Counted from the stretch's first letter, positions 33,751-44,700 are shown. The stretch: DNA of 64,000 bases from Coenobita brevimanus (GCA_032717465.1 CM064665.1:25594088-25658087); one strand, 5' to 3'. Notes: generated from the sequence alone by a model not told the origin. Numbers and translations are program-made.

Positions 33751-34006
33751 TAAGTACACAGATTCATTCCAAACTGATTGTTCAGTGTTCACTTGGATTA
33801 GATATTTGAAATTATAGAGTTTATGGATCAATTCCAAGTGAAACAGAAAATAACTTTCAATATTTTCTTTATTTTTCTCATTACAGTTCACTATTTTGCG
33901 CCATGAAGGTTTACGAAGCAATTACACAAAACTGAGACGTGCTTCAGGTATATGGGTGTCAGATTCAGAATCAGCACCCTCGAACTGACAATGAAAACAT
34001 GGACTG

Positions 34007-34010
<4 letters not shown>
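33751..34010. other. Non-coding sequence
   Basis: A possible decayed 3' remainder of the preceding gene family. No motif assigned. Confidence 0.4.
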
Positions 34011-34011
<1 letters not shown>

Positions 34012-34075
<64 letters not shown>

Positions 34076-34092
34076 TAGATAGATAGATAGAT

Positions 34093-34138
<46 letters not shown>

Positions 34139-34155
34139 ATTTATATATATATATA
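34012..34155. repeat. Compound (TA)n(GATA)n microsatellite
   Basis: TA run with a block of six to seven GATA units in the middle, then TA with two TTTA interruptions. Confidence 0.95.
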
Positions 34156-34354
34156 CAGAAATTTGTGATACCCTGGTATTAGAGTAAGGAAATACGATAA
34201 CTGCCTTTGGAGCTTACATTCACGTAGACTAATAAGAGTAATAATGAACTAAAATTCCTGACATAATCCTGGTGTTGGAATGGCAAGGTAGGGGAGACGG
34301 TTAGGGAGAGAGAGGAAGAGAGAGCGATTAGTGTGTTTGAGAGGGGCGTGTACC

Positions 34355-34452
34355 GAGATTAGAGAGAGAGAGAGAGAGAGAGAGAGACGGGGGGGGGATT
34401 TACAAGGACAAGTAGTACCTCAAAGGTCTTACGACCCATAACGAGGAGGTAC

Positions 34453-34505
<53 letters not shown>

Positions 34506-34615
34506 GAGAGAGAGATGATTTACAAGGAAAAAAAGTACCTCAAAGGTCTTACGACCCACACGGAGGTATCATGTGTGTGTATGTGTAAGAGAGAGAGAGA
34601 GAGAGAGAGCGTAAA
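34355..34615. repeat. Tandem unit combining GA, GT microsatellites and a unique core
   Basis: Two units, each with a GA run, a core with GATTTACAAGGA and CAAAGGTCTTACGACCCA, a GAGGTA(C/T)C stretch and a GT run. A third GA plus core example is at 11270-11375. Confidence 0.8.
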
Positions 34616-34689
34616 GCATGACGCAACACACACAGCGTTAGTGGTGAATGAGTAAGCAACCAGTGAGGAGCCATTGGCGGTGGAGTGAA

Positions 34690-34880
34690 GGTGTGTTAAG
34701 GCCAGACGATTTTATTCAGCTGAGAGTGAGCCACAGCAGCTTAAGACAACACTAAGCTGTTTTATTGTGGAGGGTGAGTCACAGCAGCTTAAGACAACAC
34801 TAAGCTATTTTACTGTGGAGAGTGAGTCACAGGAGATTAAGAAATTGTCAGAAGATTTATTCAGCTGAGAGAGCCACAAG
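34690..34880. repeat. Tandem repeat, unit about 59 bp
   Basis: Two to three units of GTGAGTCACAGCAGCTTAAG followed by ACAACACTAAGCT and a TTTTATTGTGGAG stretch. Confidence 0.8.
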
Positions 34881-34974
34881 AGCCTGAGGGTTCGTACAGT
34901 CGCCATTAACCCTCTCATGATCGGCACAAGTCTAGTATTCTACTCCATCGTATGCCCGACTATTGTATTAAGCT

Positions 34975-35140
34975 GAGACTGAGTTATAGAAGCCTGTGTG
35001 TTAATACTGTCCCTATTATCCTCTCACCAGACTGAGTTATAGAAGCCTGTGTGTTAATACTGTCCCTATTATCCTCTCACCAGACTGAGTTATAGAAGCC
35101 TGTGTGTTAATACTGTCCCTATTATCCCTCTCACCAGACT
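34975..35140. repeat. Tandem repeat, unit about 53 bp, three copies
   Basis: Nearly identical units of ACTGAGTTATAGAAGCCTGT followed by GTGTTAATACTGTCCC and TATTATCCTCTCACCAG. Related but diverged units continue to about 35470. Confidence 0.9.
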
Positions 35141-36515
35141 GAGTCGTACCGCAGGTGCTTGAGAGAATTAATACTGCCAGCCCTTTCATGGCCAGGACAA
35201 CTCTCGTACTCTGTTTCAGCTTAGGCAGTACGATTTTTCTCAGCTGGGAGTGAATCACAGAAGCCCGAGTGCTAAGACAAGTTATGGAAGCCTGAGAGTT
35301 GATAGTATTACCATTAACCCTCTCATGGTGTGGACAGCTCTAGTATTCCCTTTCAGCTCACGCCAGACGATTTAGTTCTGGTGCATGTGAGTAACGTCAG
35401 ATAATTTCATTCAGCTGAGGGAGCGGCAGGTGTGAAGCGGTTAATATTCACAGCATCAACCCCTTCCATCCCATGACAGTGGAGCTTACCCGTTATACAC
35501 ACGCACCTCAGTCCCCTCCCTAGTCCCCGAAAGTGTATGGCGGAAGAAACAAGAAGCGACACTCAGGCCTGCAGCCCACTGAGCCTGAGGTTAACAAGAA
35601 CAACTACTACTATTACTACTACTACTACCACGATTGTTACTACCAGACATTATGCCTAGCCTAGGATGGCACCCTATAGTTCTTTCACTCTAGCTTGGCC
35701 CAGTTTTCGTCGTCTTTCAGAGTATTTTCACGCAGCTTTGGCAGAAAAGACAAATGCTACTGCCCTGCATCCTTCCTATGGCATTTCCTCATAATTACCA
35801 TTATATTCCAGTGTCAATCCATTGTTACAACTCGGCCTTCAAGATGCAGAGATGTTAATATCAGGCCAAAGTAGAGAACAATAAGCATAGCAGTGGAGAA
35901 CTTAGCAAATATTTTACCTGTCACCTTTACACTCTGTTCACTTTAACAAGGCGTAAAATTGCCATCTCTTTACTCGGGTGCTGAGCTGTTGCAAGAGCTT
36001 AACACTAGAATATGATGCTAGTCACGAGGAAGTCATTTTGGGAAAGATGCAGAGCCATAGTACTGTCTTATTCTATCACTGAGTTGAGTGAAATAAGCTA
36101 CAAAAACGGACGGAAATATCTGCCTACTTAAAATGAATAAACTGTAGTTAATGAAATCTCTCTTGAATAAAATCGTCTGAAGACAGGGGCAGTAACGTCC
36201 ACCTGAAGTCCACCAGTGTCACGTTCCAATCAACAACAACAACATCAGGCTAAACCAATACGTCCTTGGGCTAACGGACTAACTTCCTATCTACGTATTT
36301 CCGGCGGGTTTTATCAGTTCTAAATGCGTTGAACAGTGGACTGGGATCAGACCTTTTGCCCTCTGTGGACGCCTTCACGTGGTGACACCGATATATAGCC
36401 GCGGGGTGGAACTGCCCGGTTAAACACTCGTCCTTGAGTCCCCTCCCTATCAGTGCAGGACACCTCCACCCTGCAGTCACCGGGTTTGCGTTTCAGATGT
36501 GTCTGGTGCAACAAC
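35141..36515. other. Non-coding sequence with dispersed-repeat copies
   Basis: Contains degenerate units of the 53-bp family to about 35470 and CAACAACAAC and TACTAC runs. A fragment at about 35940-36180 (CTAGTCACGA...GATGCAGAGCCATAG) recurs near 40190-40340 and 44575-44660. Another, at about 36420-36500 (CCTGCAGTCACCGGGTTTGC), recurs near 37740. No gene is supported. Confidence 0.5.
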
Positions 36516-36517
36516 AA

Positions 36518-36722
36518 TAGTTACTACTACTACTACTACTACTACTACCACTGCTACTACCAATGCTACTACCATTGCTACTACTACTACTACCACCACT
36601 GCTACTACTACTACTACTACTGCTACTACTACTACCACCACTGCTAATACTACTACTACTACTGCTACTATTATTATTATTATTATTACTACCACCACCA
36701 CCACCACCACCACCAGTAGTAA
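36518..36722. repeat. (TAC)n-type trinucleotide array
   Basis: TAC/CTG-interrupted trinucleotide array with an ATT block and a CAC block. All six frames give single-residue runs, so no protein is implied. Confidence 0.97.
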
Positions 36723-37855
36723 TACTGCTACTGCCAGGGACCTGTTGGACGTTAAATAAAATGGTGGTGGCTGCAGAACTACAGTATAAACAAAGTGTTG
36801 GTACTGAGAGTGGCTAATGTGCTTATCCATGAGGGGAAATATAGACCGGGACTTTCCACGGTATGAACAATGTGATCGGGTCTTTGACTCATTTCCCGCC
36901 AGACACTTTTATGATAGTTCTCCTACTCTTGTGTGCCGTCGAGTGGCTCCAGGCACACCAGCCGGATGTGGCCCTCAAGGGTTGATATCCGTGTAGTGGT
37001 TGGGCTTCATTGTTCGCTTCATGCTGCTCAGGGAAGAGAGACCGGTCAACGCTCCCTTCCATGACAGGACTAAGGATCGTACTTTGGATGGCACAGGACG
37101 CGTCGCAGCACCTTTTCTTTAGCCCTTTATCTTATTTATTACAGCTTATTTATTACAACTTAGTCTTGCCCTGTATGTTATCTACGGAATTTAGTCGCGA
37201 CACAGTTCGCATCAGCAGCACACTAAAGGATACCGACATGTGATGTGAGAAATAAATCGGTAAGGAAAAGACGCCACGAAGTTTTCAAAATTATTCACAA
37301 TACGATCCGAAATTGTATCGCTGTGAATCCCTACGCTCCTGATGGGGAAAAAAAAAAAAAAATACTGAATACTAAAAAAAAAAATAATAGTTCCTTTTCT
37401 TACAGATATTGGCCATGCAGTACACCCCAAATTACTCTCATCATTTATACCTATATATTATGTCATATACTCATGAATTATACCTAAATTATACCCCTGA
37501 ATTATACCTACAAATTACTCACCTAAATAATACCCATAATATGCCCCTGAATTATACGCGTGCGTGATACTAGTGAATTTCATCTGTATATTATATTAAT
37601 TATATTCCTGTGCTGGAGTGAGAGGCCTTCACGTGGTGGCACCAACAGAACCGGACGGACCTTGGGCCAGGTTATACAGACGTGGCTGAACTCCCTGCCT
37701 GTCTTCAGAGGAGGAGGGTGGACTATAGGAAATGGGCAAGTACAGCCTGCAGTCCACCGGGTTGACGTTCAGGTGACCGTGGCCTGACAACAGCAGTACC
37801 AACAATAACCTCTCTCGCTCTTACAGAAAGGATACCTTGCTGCAGTGAAGGAGGC
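36723..37855. other. Non-coding sequence
   Basis: No gene seen. Poly-A runs lie at 37348-37361 and 37375-37384. A loosely repeated AATTATACC motif fills about 37435-37560. Sequence at about 37620-37780 contains dispersed-repeat pieces shared with 36360-36500. Confidence 0.5.
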
Positions 37856-37859
37856 AGTG

Positions 37860-38148
37860 ACAACAGTGTGGTAACAGTGACAACAGCAGTGTCAGTGACA
37901 ACAGTGCGGAAGCAGCGACAACAGTGTGGCAACAGTGACAGCAGAGTGGTAGCAGTGACAACGGTGTGGTAGTAGTGACAACGGTGTGGTGGCAGTGACA
38001 ACGGTGTGGTGGCAGTGACAACGGTGTGGTAGTAGTGACAACGCTGTGGTAGCAGTGACAACGCTGTGGTGGCAGTGACAACGCTGTGGTGGCAGTGACA
38101 ACGGTGTGGTGGCAGTGACATTAGTGATGATGGCAGTGACAACAGTGC
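37860..38148. repeat. Minisatellite, unit 20 bp, about 14 copies
   Basis: Units of GGTGGCAGTGACAACGGTGT with a few substitutions. Because 20 is not a multiple of 3, each strand shows open frames with a 20-residue period, which explains the His/Cys/Thr-rich minus-strand frames. The last unit runs into the putative start codon at 38130. Confidence 0.95.
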
Positions 38149-38196
38149 GGTATCTCTGGCTCATTTATCTTCTTGTGCCCCTCTTCACAGCCCAAG
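38130..38196 (+). CDS. Putative exon 1 of a type I membrane protein (signal peptide)
   Basis: From ATG 38130 (another in-frame ATG at 38127) the frame gives MAVTTVRYLWLIYLLVPL followed by FTAQ: a short polar start, a hydrophobic core and a small-residue end, as in a secretory signal peptide. It ends at a CAAG|GTGGGT splice donor (38196/38197) in phase 1, which joins exactly to the frame of the acceptor at 38648. The coding start lies in the last unit of the 20-bp minisatellite. Caution: the same pyrimidine-rich stretch ending CTTCACAG at 38190 could be a splice acceptor, and T-rich sequence easily encodes hydrophobic residues. Unrecognised protein. Confidence 0.4.
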
Positions 38197-38282
38197 GTGG
38201 GTCACTGTAGCTAATACAACACCAGTTGACGACCCACTATTACTCCATTCCAATCCCCCCCACCCCAAAGACCTCTTAGGAT

Positions 38283-38530
38283 GGGTTAGAGCGAAAGACT
38301 GACTAGGAGAGTGTATGTGAGCGAGATTCAGGCCAGGGGGGAAAGGGGAAGGGGCAGCCCGAGACTGAGGAGGAAATATGGCATGGAGAAGTGTTTGATA
38401 TGATTGGTGTGGGCTGAAGAGAAGGCAGCCTGATGACGGAGGACTGAGCGACATGGAGGCAATTTATTTTTGACCACCCCTCTTGGTAAAAGCGTCTAAT
38501 GACAGGCAGATGGATAAATAGATATACATT
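38283..38530 (+). mobile_element. RTE-type LINE 3' end in putative intron 1
   Basis: It encodes remnants of the family C-terminus (RLTRRVYVSE-like start, an ATWRQF-like piece, a CGHP-like end) and finishes in the usual degraded ATAG-type tail. It lies between putative exons 1 and 2. Confidence 0.65.
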
Positions 38531-38648
38531 GCCAGACATGTACACAAATAGGCAGCTGGAGATAGAGACATAGATGAAGACAGAGACTGATACAGACAGA
38601 CAGATATATACAGAAAGATAATACAGCCCTGACTTTGCCTTCACGCAG

Positions 38649-38981
38649 AATGCCGCCAAACCCAGTACGTTAAGGAGCAGCTGCTGGACTTGTCACCAGC
38701 CACCCAAAACCGGGAAAGGGTGCTTCGGACAGACCTAACACTTCATCCTCCTTCACACACCCACGGCTGGATGCTTGACCTGTACCTCGAGGATATGCAG
38801 AGCAGAAAAAACAAAAACCTGGTGGCCATTGTAAGGATCAGCTGCTCCTCAAAAGTTTTTAACATTGAGGATCAAGTGGCCGTATGTCATGCCATGGAAA
38901 ACAAGTGGCACCGATACCCTGACCCGTGGACTGTGCCCTTCACGAACTCCACACTCCCTCGCACCATCAGACTGCAGGTTG
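38649..38981 (+). CDS. Putative exon 2 of a type I membrane protein (ectodomain)
   Basis: An acceptor (TTCACGCAG, ending 38648) opens a frame of about 110 codons without stops: CRQTQYVKEQLLDLSPATQN, then WMLDLYLEDMQSRKNKNLVA, RISCSSKVFNIEDQVAVCHA and PWTVPFTNSTLPRTIRLQ. It has three cysteines and one N-glycosylation site (NST), fitting an extracellular domain after the signal peptide of exon 1. The composition is unlike the surrounding repeats. A strong donor CAG|GTTGGT lies at 38977/38978 (phase 0). A weaker donor four bases later, after 38981, gives phase 1 and matches exon 3. With the first donor, an extra exon would be needed. I do not recognise the family. Confidence 0.45.
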
Positions 38982-39055
38982 GTTGGAACCATCCCTCCCC
39001 CCCCACACGCGCTCACTCTATACCTACCTACCTACCTACCTACCTAGTATCTTAG

Positions 39056-40564
39056 AGGAATTTTGGTTCATATTCTAGATGCCCAGCATTTGGTGTGTCA
39101 CTCAGTGTAGACACACTTGCAAGATGCATTACGTCAAATAAGTGGATGGTGTGCGTCCCCACGCGTCAAGTAATGAAGACTCCCGCCACCTGCACCTTCA
39201 GAACCAAATGCCGTACTGTATAGAGTACAAAAATGTTACACTATATGGCGCATATATGCACTTTTAGAATTAAAAAATCATTTCATATTTGTGCCGATAG
39301 GTGGCGTAAGCATTCACTAAAGACAGCGACTTCAATACGAGAGTAGCAACTACTCTGTTCGACCCAGCACTATGTTGTTTACCAGTGACGCGAGTAGCAG
39401 GCGAACGCTGGATTAAAGACCTTCGTGTTTTTCACTTTTAATTGTAGATATTTAACGTTCTTCATTTCATAAGCCTTGTTAACATTTTATATTTAAGACT
39501 GATATTATTACATTATATAAAACTCGGACACTTTCTTCCCTCACGTGAGGTAAACAACATGGAAGAGTTCTGGCAACTCTATAGAAAGCTTTGGCTCTCG
39601 AAGATAATATGATTTGTTCATATCCTTGTCTGTAGATGCTGTTGATATTCACTTGTGAAAATAATCAGAAATAATTGCTGGGTTATATAGGTGCCAACGC
39701 GTGAAGGCGTCGCTCTCCATTCACCACCTGTACAGGTAATGCCTGAGTTGAATAACATTCTCTGTCTTTAGCATAATGAACATATTTTCTACCTCTAAGG
39801 TCGGGTCGTCTTGGCTACGGATTTTTGCTACTTCACTAACAGAGGTCTTTATTATTGTTCCGATGATGTATTTTCATTTCATTCTTGCCACCGCCAGACG
39901 ATTATTTAAGCTACGGAGAGACTGTATGTAAGGACGGGGTTACAAACAGCCTCTTTTAATCCCTTTACAACCCAAACTCTCACGCAAAGCTGAATATGAC
40001 CGTCAGATCATGGCAAGAAGTGAAGGGTTTAAATGAAATCGCTTGGCTACAGTTTTTTTTTCCTCTCTCTCTACGGTGGGGTTGTTTTCATTCTGGAACC
40101 TCTGTAAGGAAAGAGGGACACTGTACCTAAACCCTTTCCTACACTCTTTCCACTTCAGCTTGGCCTATATTTACTCTCTCCATCTTGAATACAGAGTTAT
40201 AACAAAAGATTAACACTAGACTATAGTGCTAGTCACGAAGATGTACTATGGAAAGGATGTAGTGCTGTTACATTGTTATAATATTGCCACTGAGCTGCGT
40301 GTCATACAGTCTGCAGAAAGACGAAAATCTGGACCAAGTTCATGCACTATAGACATTTTCTCTCTCCATCTCTAAGGTGGGCTCTCGTTGGCTACGAATT
40401 TCCGAGATTGTAAAAGGACAGAAGGAGAGGGAGATGGCACTGCTTAAGACTTCGAGATCTTGGCCAGGATTCCCTCGTAGACTGTCGCTTACAAAGGCGT
40501 GCGTTCTTCGTCTACCTTGGGCTGTTGCTGATTGTGGAACCGTCAGTCAGAGGAACTACAGTGA
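39056..40564. other. Non-coding sequence (putative intron 2) with dispersed repeats
   Basis: A short CTAC/ACCT tetranucleotide run lies at 39021-39046. A fragment at about 40140-40345 matches the family at 35940-36180 and 44560-44700. No further exon could be identified with confidence. Confidence 0.5.
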
Positions 40565-40985
40565 AGGTCAGTCCCATCATCATCAGTTTATCATAGTCTG
40601 CCTGAGTCAGTTCAGTACAGGACAAGGGACTTCCCCATCTTTTGCCACTTTTACCTATTGGCTGTTAGCCTGTTCCATCCAATCCCAGTATATTCCCAAA
40701 TCTCATCTCACCACCTCATACTCTTTTCTGCCTCCTCTCCTCACTCCATCCCTGGGCTGCCATTCAGTTAGCCTGGTTATCTATCTTATCTGTTCTATGA
40801 AGGACGTGACCTGACCACATCCATTCGTACTTTGTGAATGTGGTGATTATATCCTGTACTTTAGTCTGTTCCCTTATCCACGAGACTCTCTTTTTGTCTC
40901 TCAATTTGACCCATAACATGATCTCTTCCACTCCTCTACGAAAAAAGCCTAGTCTATCAATCAATACACAGCCATACACCTTAAT
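40565..40985 (-). mobile_element. RTE/BovB-like LINE 3' fragment, a second LINE family
   Basis: The minus strand encodes VSWIREQTKVQDIITTFTKY followed by WMWSGHVLHRTDK, resembling the conserved C-terminal segment (REQTKV...W.WAGH..R..D) of RTE/BovB-type polymerases. The tail toward 40570 is a GATGATGATG-type run, as in RTE elements. It is a different family from the FGHVER type elsewhere in the window. Confidence 0.65.
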
Positions 40986-41307
40986 CTCATCAGGCTACCC
41001 TCCCTCCAACCCACACAGATCTAACTCATATATCTCTCCACCCAATCCCTGCATCGCATCCTTTGTCTCAAACGCACGGATCTGTAAGGGAAAATACGGA
41101 AAAATGTCTGATGGTTATGCCTTTGAAGAGTCAGGATTCCGGGGCTTGACTAGTGAGTAAATGAGTATGCGGTTCAGAAAATCGTGCATTCTTTATCTAT
41201 ACTGAACTGTTGCTAAATATGATGCCGCTGGTCAGAGGAGCTACAGTAGAAGTCACTGACGGGATAATATTCTTTTCGTCACTGGTGGATCTAGAAATAT
41301 AATAAAT

Positions 41308-41347
41308 AAATAAATAAATTAGATAGATAGATATAGATATAGATAGG
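41308..41347. repeat. (AAAT)n(TAGA)n microsatellite before the LINE
   Basis: AAAT units followed by TAGATAGATATAGATATAGA directly before the truncated LINE start. TATC-type repeats, its inverse complement, follow the LINE's 3' end. Confidence 0.9.
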
Positions 41348-43350
41348 TACGAAGCAGAGGCCTACAAAAGGTACCGGAGCCAACCCACCCCTGAATCACA
41401 TCATCTTTACGTTTCAGCCCGGAATCGTGCTAAGTCTGTTCTTCGCTCTGCTAAAAATAATTTCATCCGTACTAAATGCTCTCAACTCTCCAACTCGAAT
41501 TCTTCCCGCTCCTTCTGGCACCTTGCCAAAAACCTTTCTAACAACTTTACCTCATCATCCTTCCCTCCTCTTTTCCACTCTGATGGTTCTGTAGCTATTT
41601 CTTCTACTGATAAAGCAGATCTCTTCGCTCAGACTTTCTCCTCCAATTCCACCTTAGACGATTCCGGTGCTGTTCCTCCATCACTTCCCGCCTCTGACTT
41701 CCTCATGGCTAACATTAAAATTTCTTCAGCTGATGTATTTTCTGCCATCGCTGGCCTCAATACTAACAAGGCATATGGGCCTGATGGAGTCCCTCCTGTT
41801 GTTCTCAAGAACTGTGCTTCCGTGCTTACACCCTGCCTAGGCAAACTCTTTCGCCTTTGTCTGCCAATTTGTACCTTTCCTTCTTGCTGGAAGTTTGCTC
41901 TCATTCAGCCAGTCCCAAAGAAGGGTGACCACTCCCAACCCTCCAACTATCGTCCAATTGCTTTAATCTCCTGTATTTCAAAAGTTTTCGAGTCAATTCT
42001 CAATAGAAAAATTTTAAGGCATCTTTCCTATCGCAACCTTCTTTCTGATCGTCAGTACGGGTTCCGTCAAGGACGCTCCACTGGCGATCTTCTCACTTAC
42101 CTTTCAGACTCCTGGTCATCCTCCTTTCAGGACTTTGGCGAAAGCTTTGCCATTGCACTTGACATCTCAAAGGCTTTCGATCAAGTCTGGCATAAATCTT
42201 TAATTTCCAAATTGCCCTCTTACAGTTTCTATCCTTCTATCTGTGCCTTCATCGATAGTTTGCTTTCTGGTCGTTCTATAGCTGCTGTTGTAAACGGCCA
42301 TCGTTCTTCTCCTAGATCTATCAACAGTGGTGTTCCTCAGGGCTCTGTCCTATCACCAACTCTCTTCAATTTATCCATCAATGACCTTCTAAGCTGTACA
42401 TCTAAACCTATCCACTCATACGCTGATGACTCCACCCTTCACCTTTCCATTTGGTTCCCGCAACGCCCATCTCAGCAGTTACTTCAACAAACAAGGGATG
42501 AGGCTATGGCACACCTAATGTCTGACTTGGTTCGTATCTCTGACTGGGGTAAAAATAATCTTGTTGTTTTTAATGCATCTAAGACTCAGTTACACCTATC
42601 AAACCGTCAAAATCTTCCACAGGTATATCCATTAATATTTAATAATATTCAGCTCAATCCTGCATCATCCTTGAAGATGCTTGGGGTTTCATTTACTCGG
42701 GACTTACCTTGGAAAGATCATATTACATCTCCTTGTAAAATCTGCTTCCAAGAGATTGGGTGTGCTAAGCCAACTCCGTTCTTTCATTACCCCTGCACAA
42801 TTGTTAACTCTACTGTATACAGGGGTTTTATCCGCCCCTGTGTGGAGTACAATCCTCATGTGTGGGGAGGCTCCCCAGATACAGCTCTTCTCAATAGGTG
42901 GAGTCAAAGGCTTTTCGTCTCATTAACTCTCCTCCTCTTACTGACTCCCTTCAACCTGTCTCTTCGCCGCACTGTTGCATCTTTATCTCTTTTCTATCAC
43001 TACTTCATTAGTCACTGCTCCTCTGAACTGTCTGCATGCTTTCCTCCACCTCTACGACGGGCGCGTAGCACCTGTCTGGCAGCAAACTCTCATCCCTTTT
43101 GCTGTCCAACTCTCTAATGCAAGATTTAATCGCTGCTCCCAGTCTTTCACTTATGCAACAGGTCAACTCTGGAACACTCTCCTTCTTTCTGTATTTCCTG
43201 TTGCCTATGATCTCCAGTCTTTCAAACGCAGTGTGTCCAGGCATCTCGAAATGAATGGATCTTGAATTTGGTTCTCTCTTATTTTGTTTTTCTCTTGGAT
43301 GGAACTGTTATTGCGGTCTCATGGCCTTTGGTTCCTTCTTCCCCACATTA
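41329..43350 (+). mobile_element. CR1/Jockey-group LINE, 5'-truncated, RT region
   Basis: A non-LTR reverse transcriptase copies element RNA at nicked target DNA. The frame 41705-43117 carries a fingers region (DGVPPVVLKNC, PVPKKGDHSQPSNYRPIALI), motif A (FAIALDISKAFDQVWH), motif B (NSGVPQGSVLSPTLFN) and the YADD active site (HSYADDST, about 42415-42440). Frameshifts near 42728, 42822, 42897 and 43098 break the C-terminal part, which continues in other frames to the SFKRSVSRHLEM end near 43255. The endonuclease domain is missing. The 3' end passes into TATC repeats. It is inactive as assembled and lies in putative intron 2 of the candidate host gene. Confidence 0.88.
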
Positions 43351-43357
43351 AAATATA

Positions 43358-43381
43358 TCTATCTATCTATCTATATATCTA

Positions 43382-43456
<75 letters not shown>
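43358..43456. repeat. (TATC)n(TA)n microsatellite
   Basis: TATC units passing into a TA run of about 70 bp after the LINE 3' end. Confidence 0.95.
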
Positions 43457-43460
<4 letters not shown>

Positions 43461-43519
43461 TTTTACTACAAGGCATGCTGTGTTGTTTTCAGTGGGAAAT
43501 GGAGAACTTACTATTCCTA

Positions 43520-43584
43520 TTAGTTATTGTTATTATTATTATTATTATTACTTTTACTACTACCACCACCACCACTACTACTGA

Positions 43585-43615
<31 letters not shown>

Positions 43616-43709
43616 TTGCTAGAACAACAACTTCTCCTTCTCCTTCTCCTCCTGCTGTTACTACCTATTACTATTACTATTATTAGGTTATTCATAATAA
43701 TAATAAACA

Positions 43710-43744
<35 letters not shown>

Positions 43745-43786
43745 CATTATTATTATTATTAGTATTAGTATTAGTATTATTATTAC

Positions 43787-43831
<45 letters not shown>

Positions 43832-43879
43832 TATTATTATTAGTCTTATTATTATTATTATTTTTATTTTTATTTTTTA

Positions 43880-43914
<35 letters not shown>

Positions 43915-43941
43915 ACATTATTATTATTATCATTAATATTA

Positions 43942-43983
<42 letters not shown>

Positions 43984-44021
43984 GTTATTATTATTATTAT
44001 TATTATTGTTATTATTAGTTA

Positions 44022-44054
<33 letters not shown>

Positions 44055-44095
44055 ATTATTATTATTATTATCATTATTATCATCATTAGCAGCAG
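43520..44095. repeat. (TTA)n trinucleotide array
   Basis: About 570 bp of TTA repeats with TAC, CTC, TTTTTA and other interruptions. No coding value. It ends 13 bp before the acceptor of putative exon 3. Confidence 0.97.
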
Positions 44096-44107
44096 CAGGC
44101 TTTGCAG

Positions 44108-44243
44108 ATGGTAACACTGAGGGCATTTGGACTGTGGTGCTGGTGGTGGGGGTGACTGTGGCAGTGGCCGTAGTGGGCATGGTCAGCTACTTTACTTGTG
44201 TGTTCCTCTTTGCTGTCGTAAGAGGAAGCTAAACAATAAAATG
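44108..44243 (+). CDS. Putative exon 3 (transmembrane segment), with an apparent 1-base frameshift
   Basis: After an acceptor GGCTTTGCAG (ending 44107) the frame reads GNTEGIWTVV and continues through a clear membrane span, GIWTVVLVVGVTVAVAVVG, then MVSYFTCVFLF. In that frame TAA follows at 44230-44232. The frame entered one base earlier within the TCTTTGC stretch at about 44209-44215 reads CCRKRKLNNKM, a typical basic cytoplasmic start, up to a consensus donor ATG|GTAAGT at 44243/44244 in phase 0. One missing T in that stretch would reconcile the two. It could be a sequencing error, a pseudogene mutation or chance. Confidence 0.42.
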
Positions 44244-44284
44244 GTAAGTGACTCGGGCCGTGTTCTGTACTGTGTTTACTTCCA

Positions 44285-44535
44285 CTCGGCCTAAAATTGC
44301 CATCTCCCTATCTTGAATAATCTTCGCCTAAATTGACTATCTCTGCATCTTGAATAATCTCGGCCTAAATTTACCATCTCACCATACATAATAATCTTGA
44401 CCTAAAATTGCCATCTCAAAATGCTGAATAATTTTGTCCAAAAACTGCCATATCTCCAGCCTGGATAATCTTAACCTAAATTTGCGATCTCTCCATCTTG
44501 AATAATCTGGACTTAAATTTGACATCTCTCCAACC
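44285..44535. repeat. Tandem repeat, unit about 45 bp, five to six diverged copies
   Basis: Units of CTAAAATTGCCATCTC followed by CATCTTGAATAATCT. Single units of the same sequence appear in the dispersed repeat near 35950 and 40160. Confidence 0.8.
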
Positions 44536-44559
44536 CGAACAGTGGGTTCCAATACCAGA

Positions 44560-44700
44560 CTGATAACAGAGTCAATAAGTACTATGGAGAGGATGTAGAG
44601 CCGTAGTATTAACTTTTTCTGCTGCAAAGCTTGAGAGCTATTACATGAGAAAAATCTGACCAAGTTAAGTTGAAAGAATTATTGTTAGATCAAAGATAAA
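44560..44700. repeat. Dispersed repeat fragment
   Basis: ACTATGGAGAGGATGTAGAG and neighbouring sequence match the family at 35990-36110 and 40225-40345. A more distant relative is at 21020-21110 and, inverted, near 1830. Confidence 0.6.

Noticed and set aside
36453..36830. Overlapping Thr-, Leu-, Tyr- and Val-repeat frames
   Set aside because: Trinucleotide repeat read in six frames.
37723..38164. His/Cys/Thr-rich minus-strand frames of 86-139 codons
   Set aside because: A 20-bp minisatellite gives open frames with a 20-residue period on this strand.
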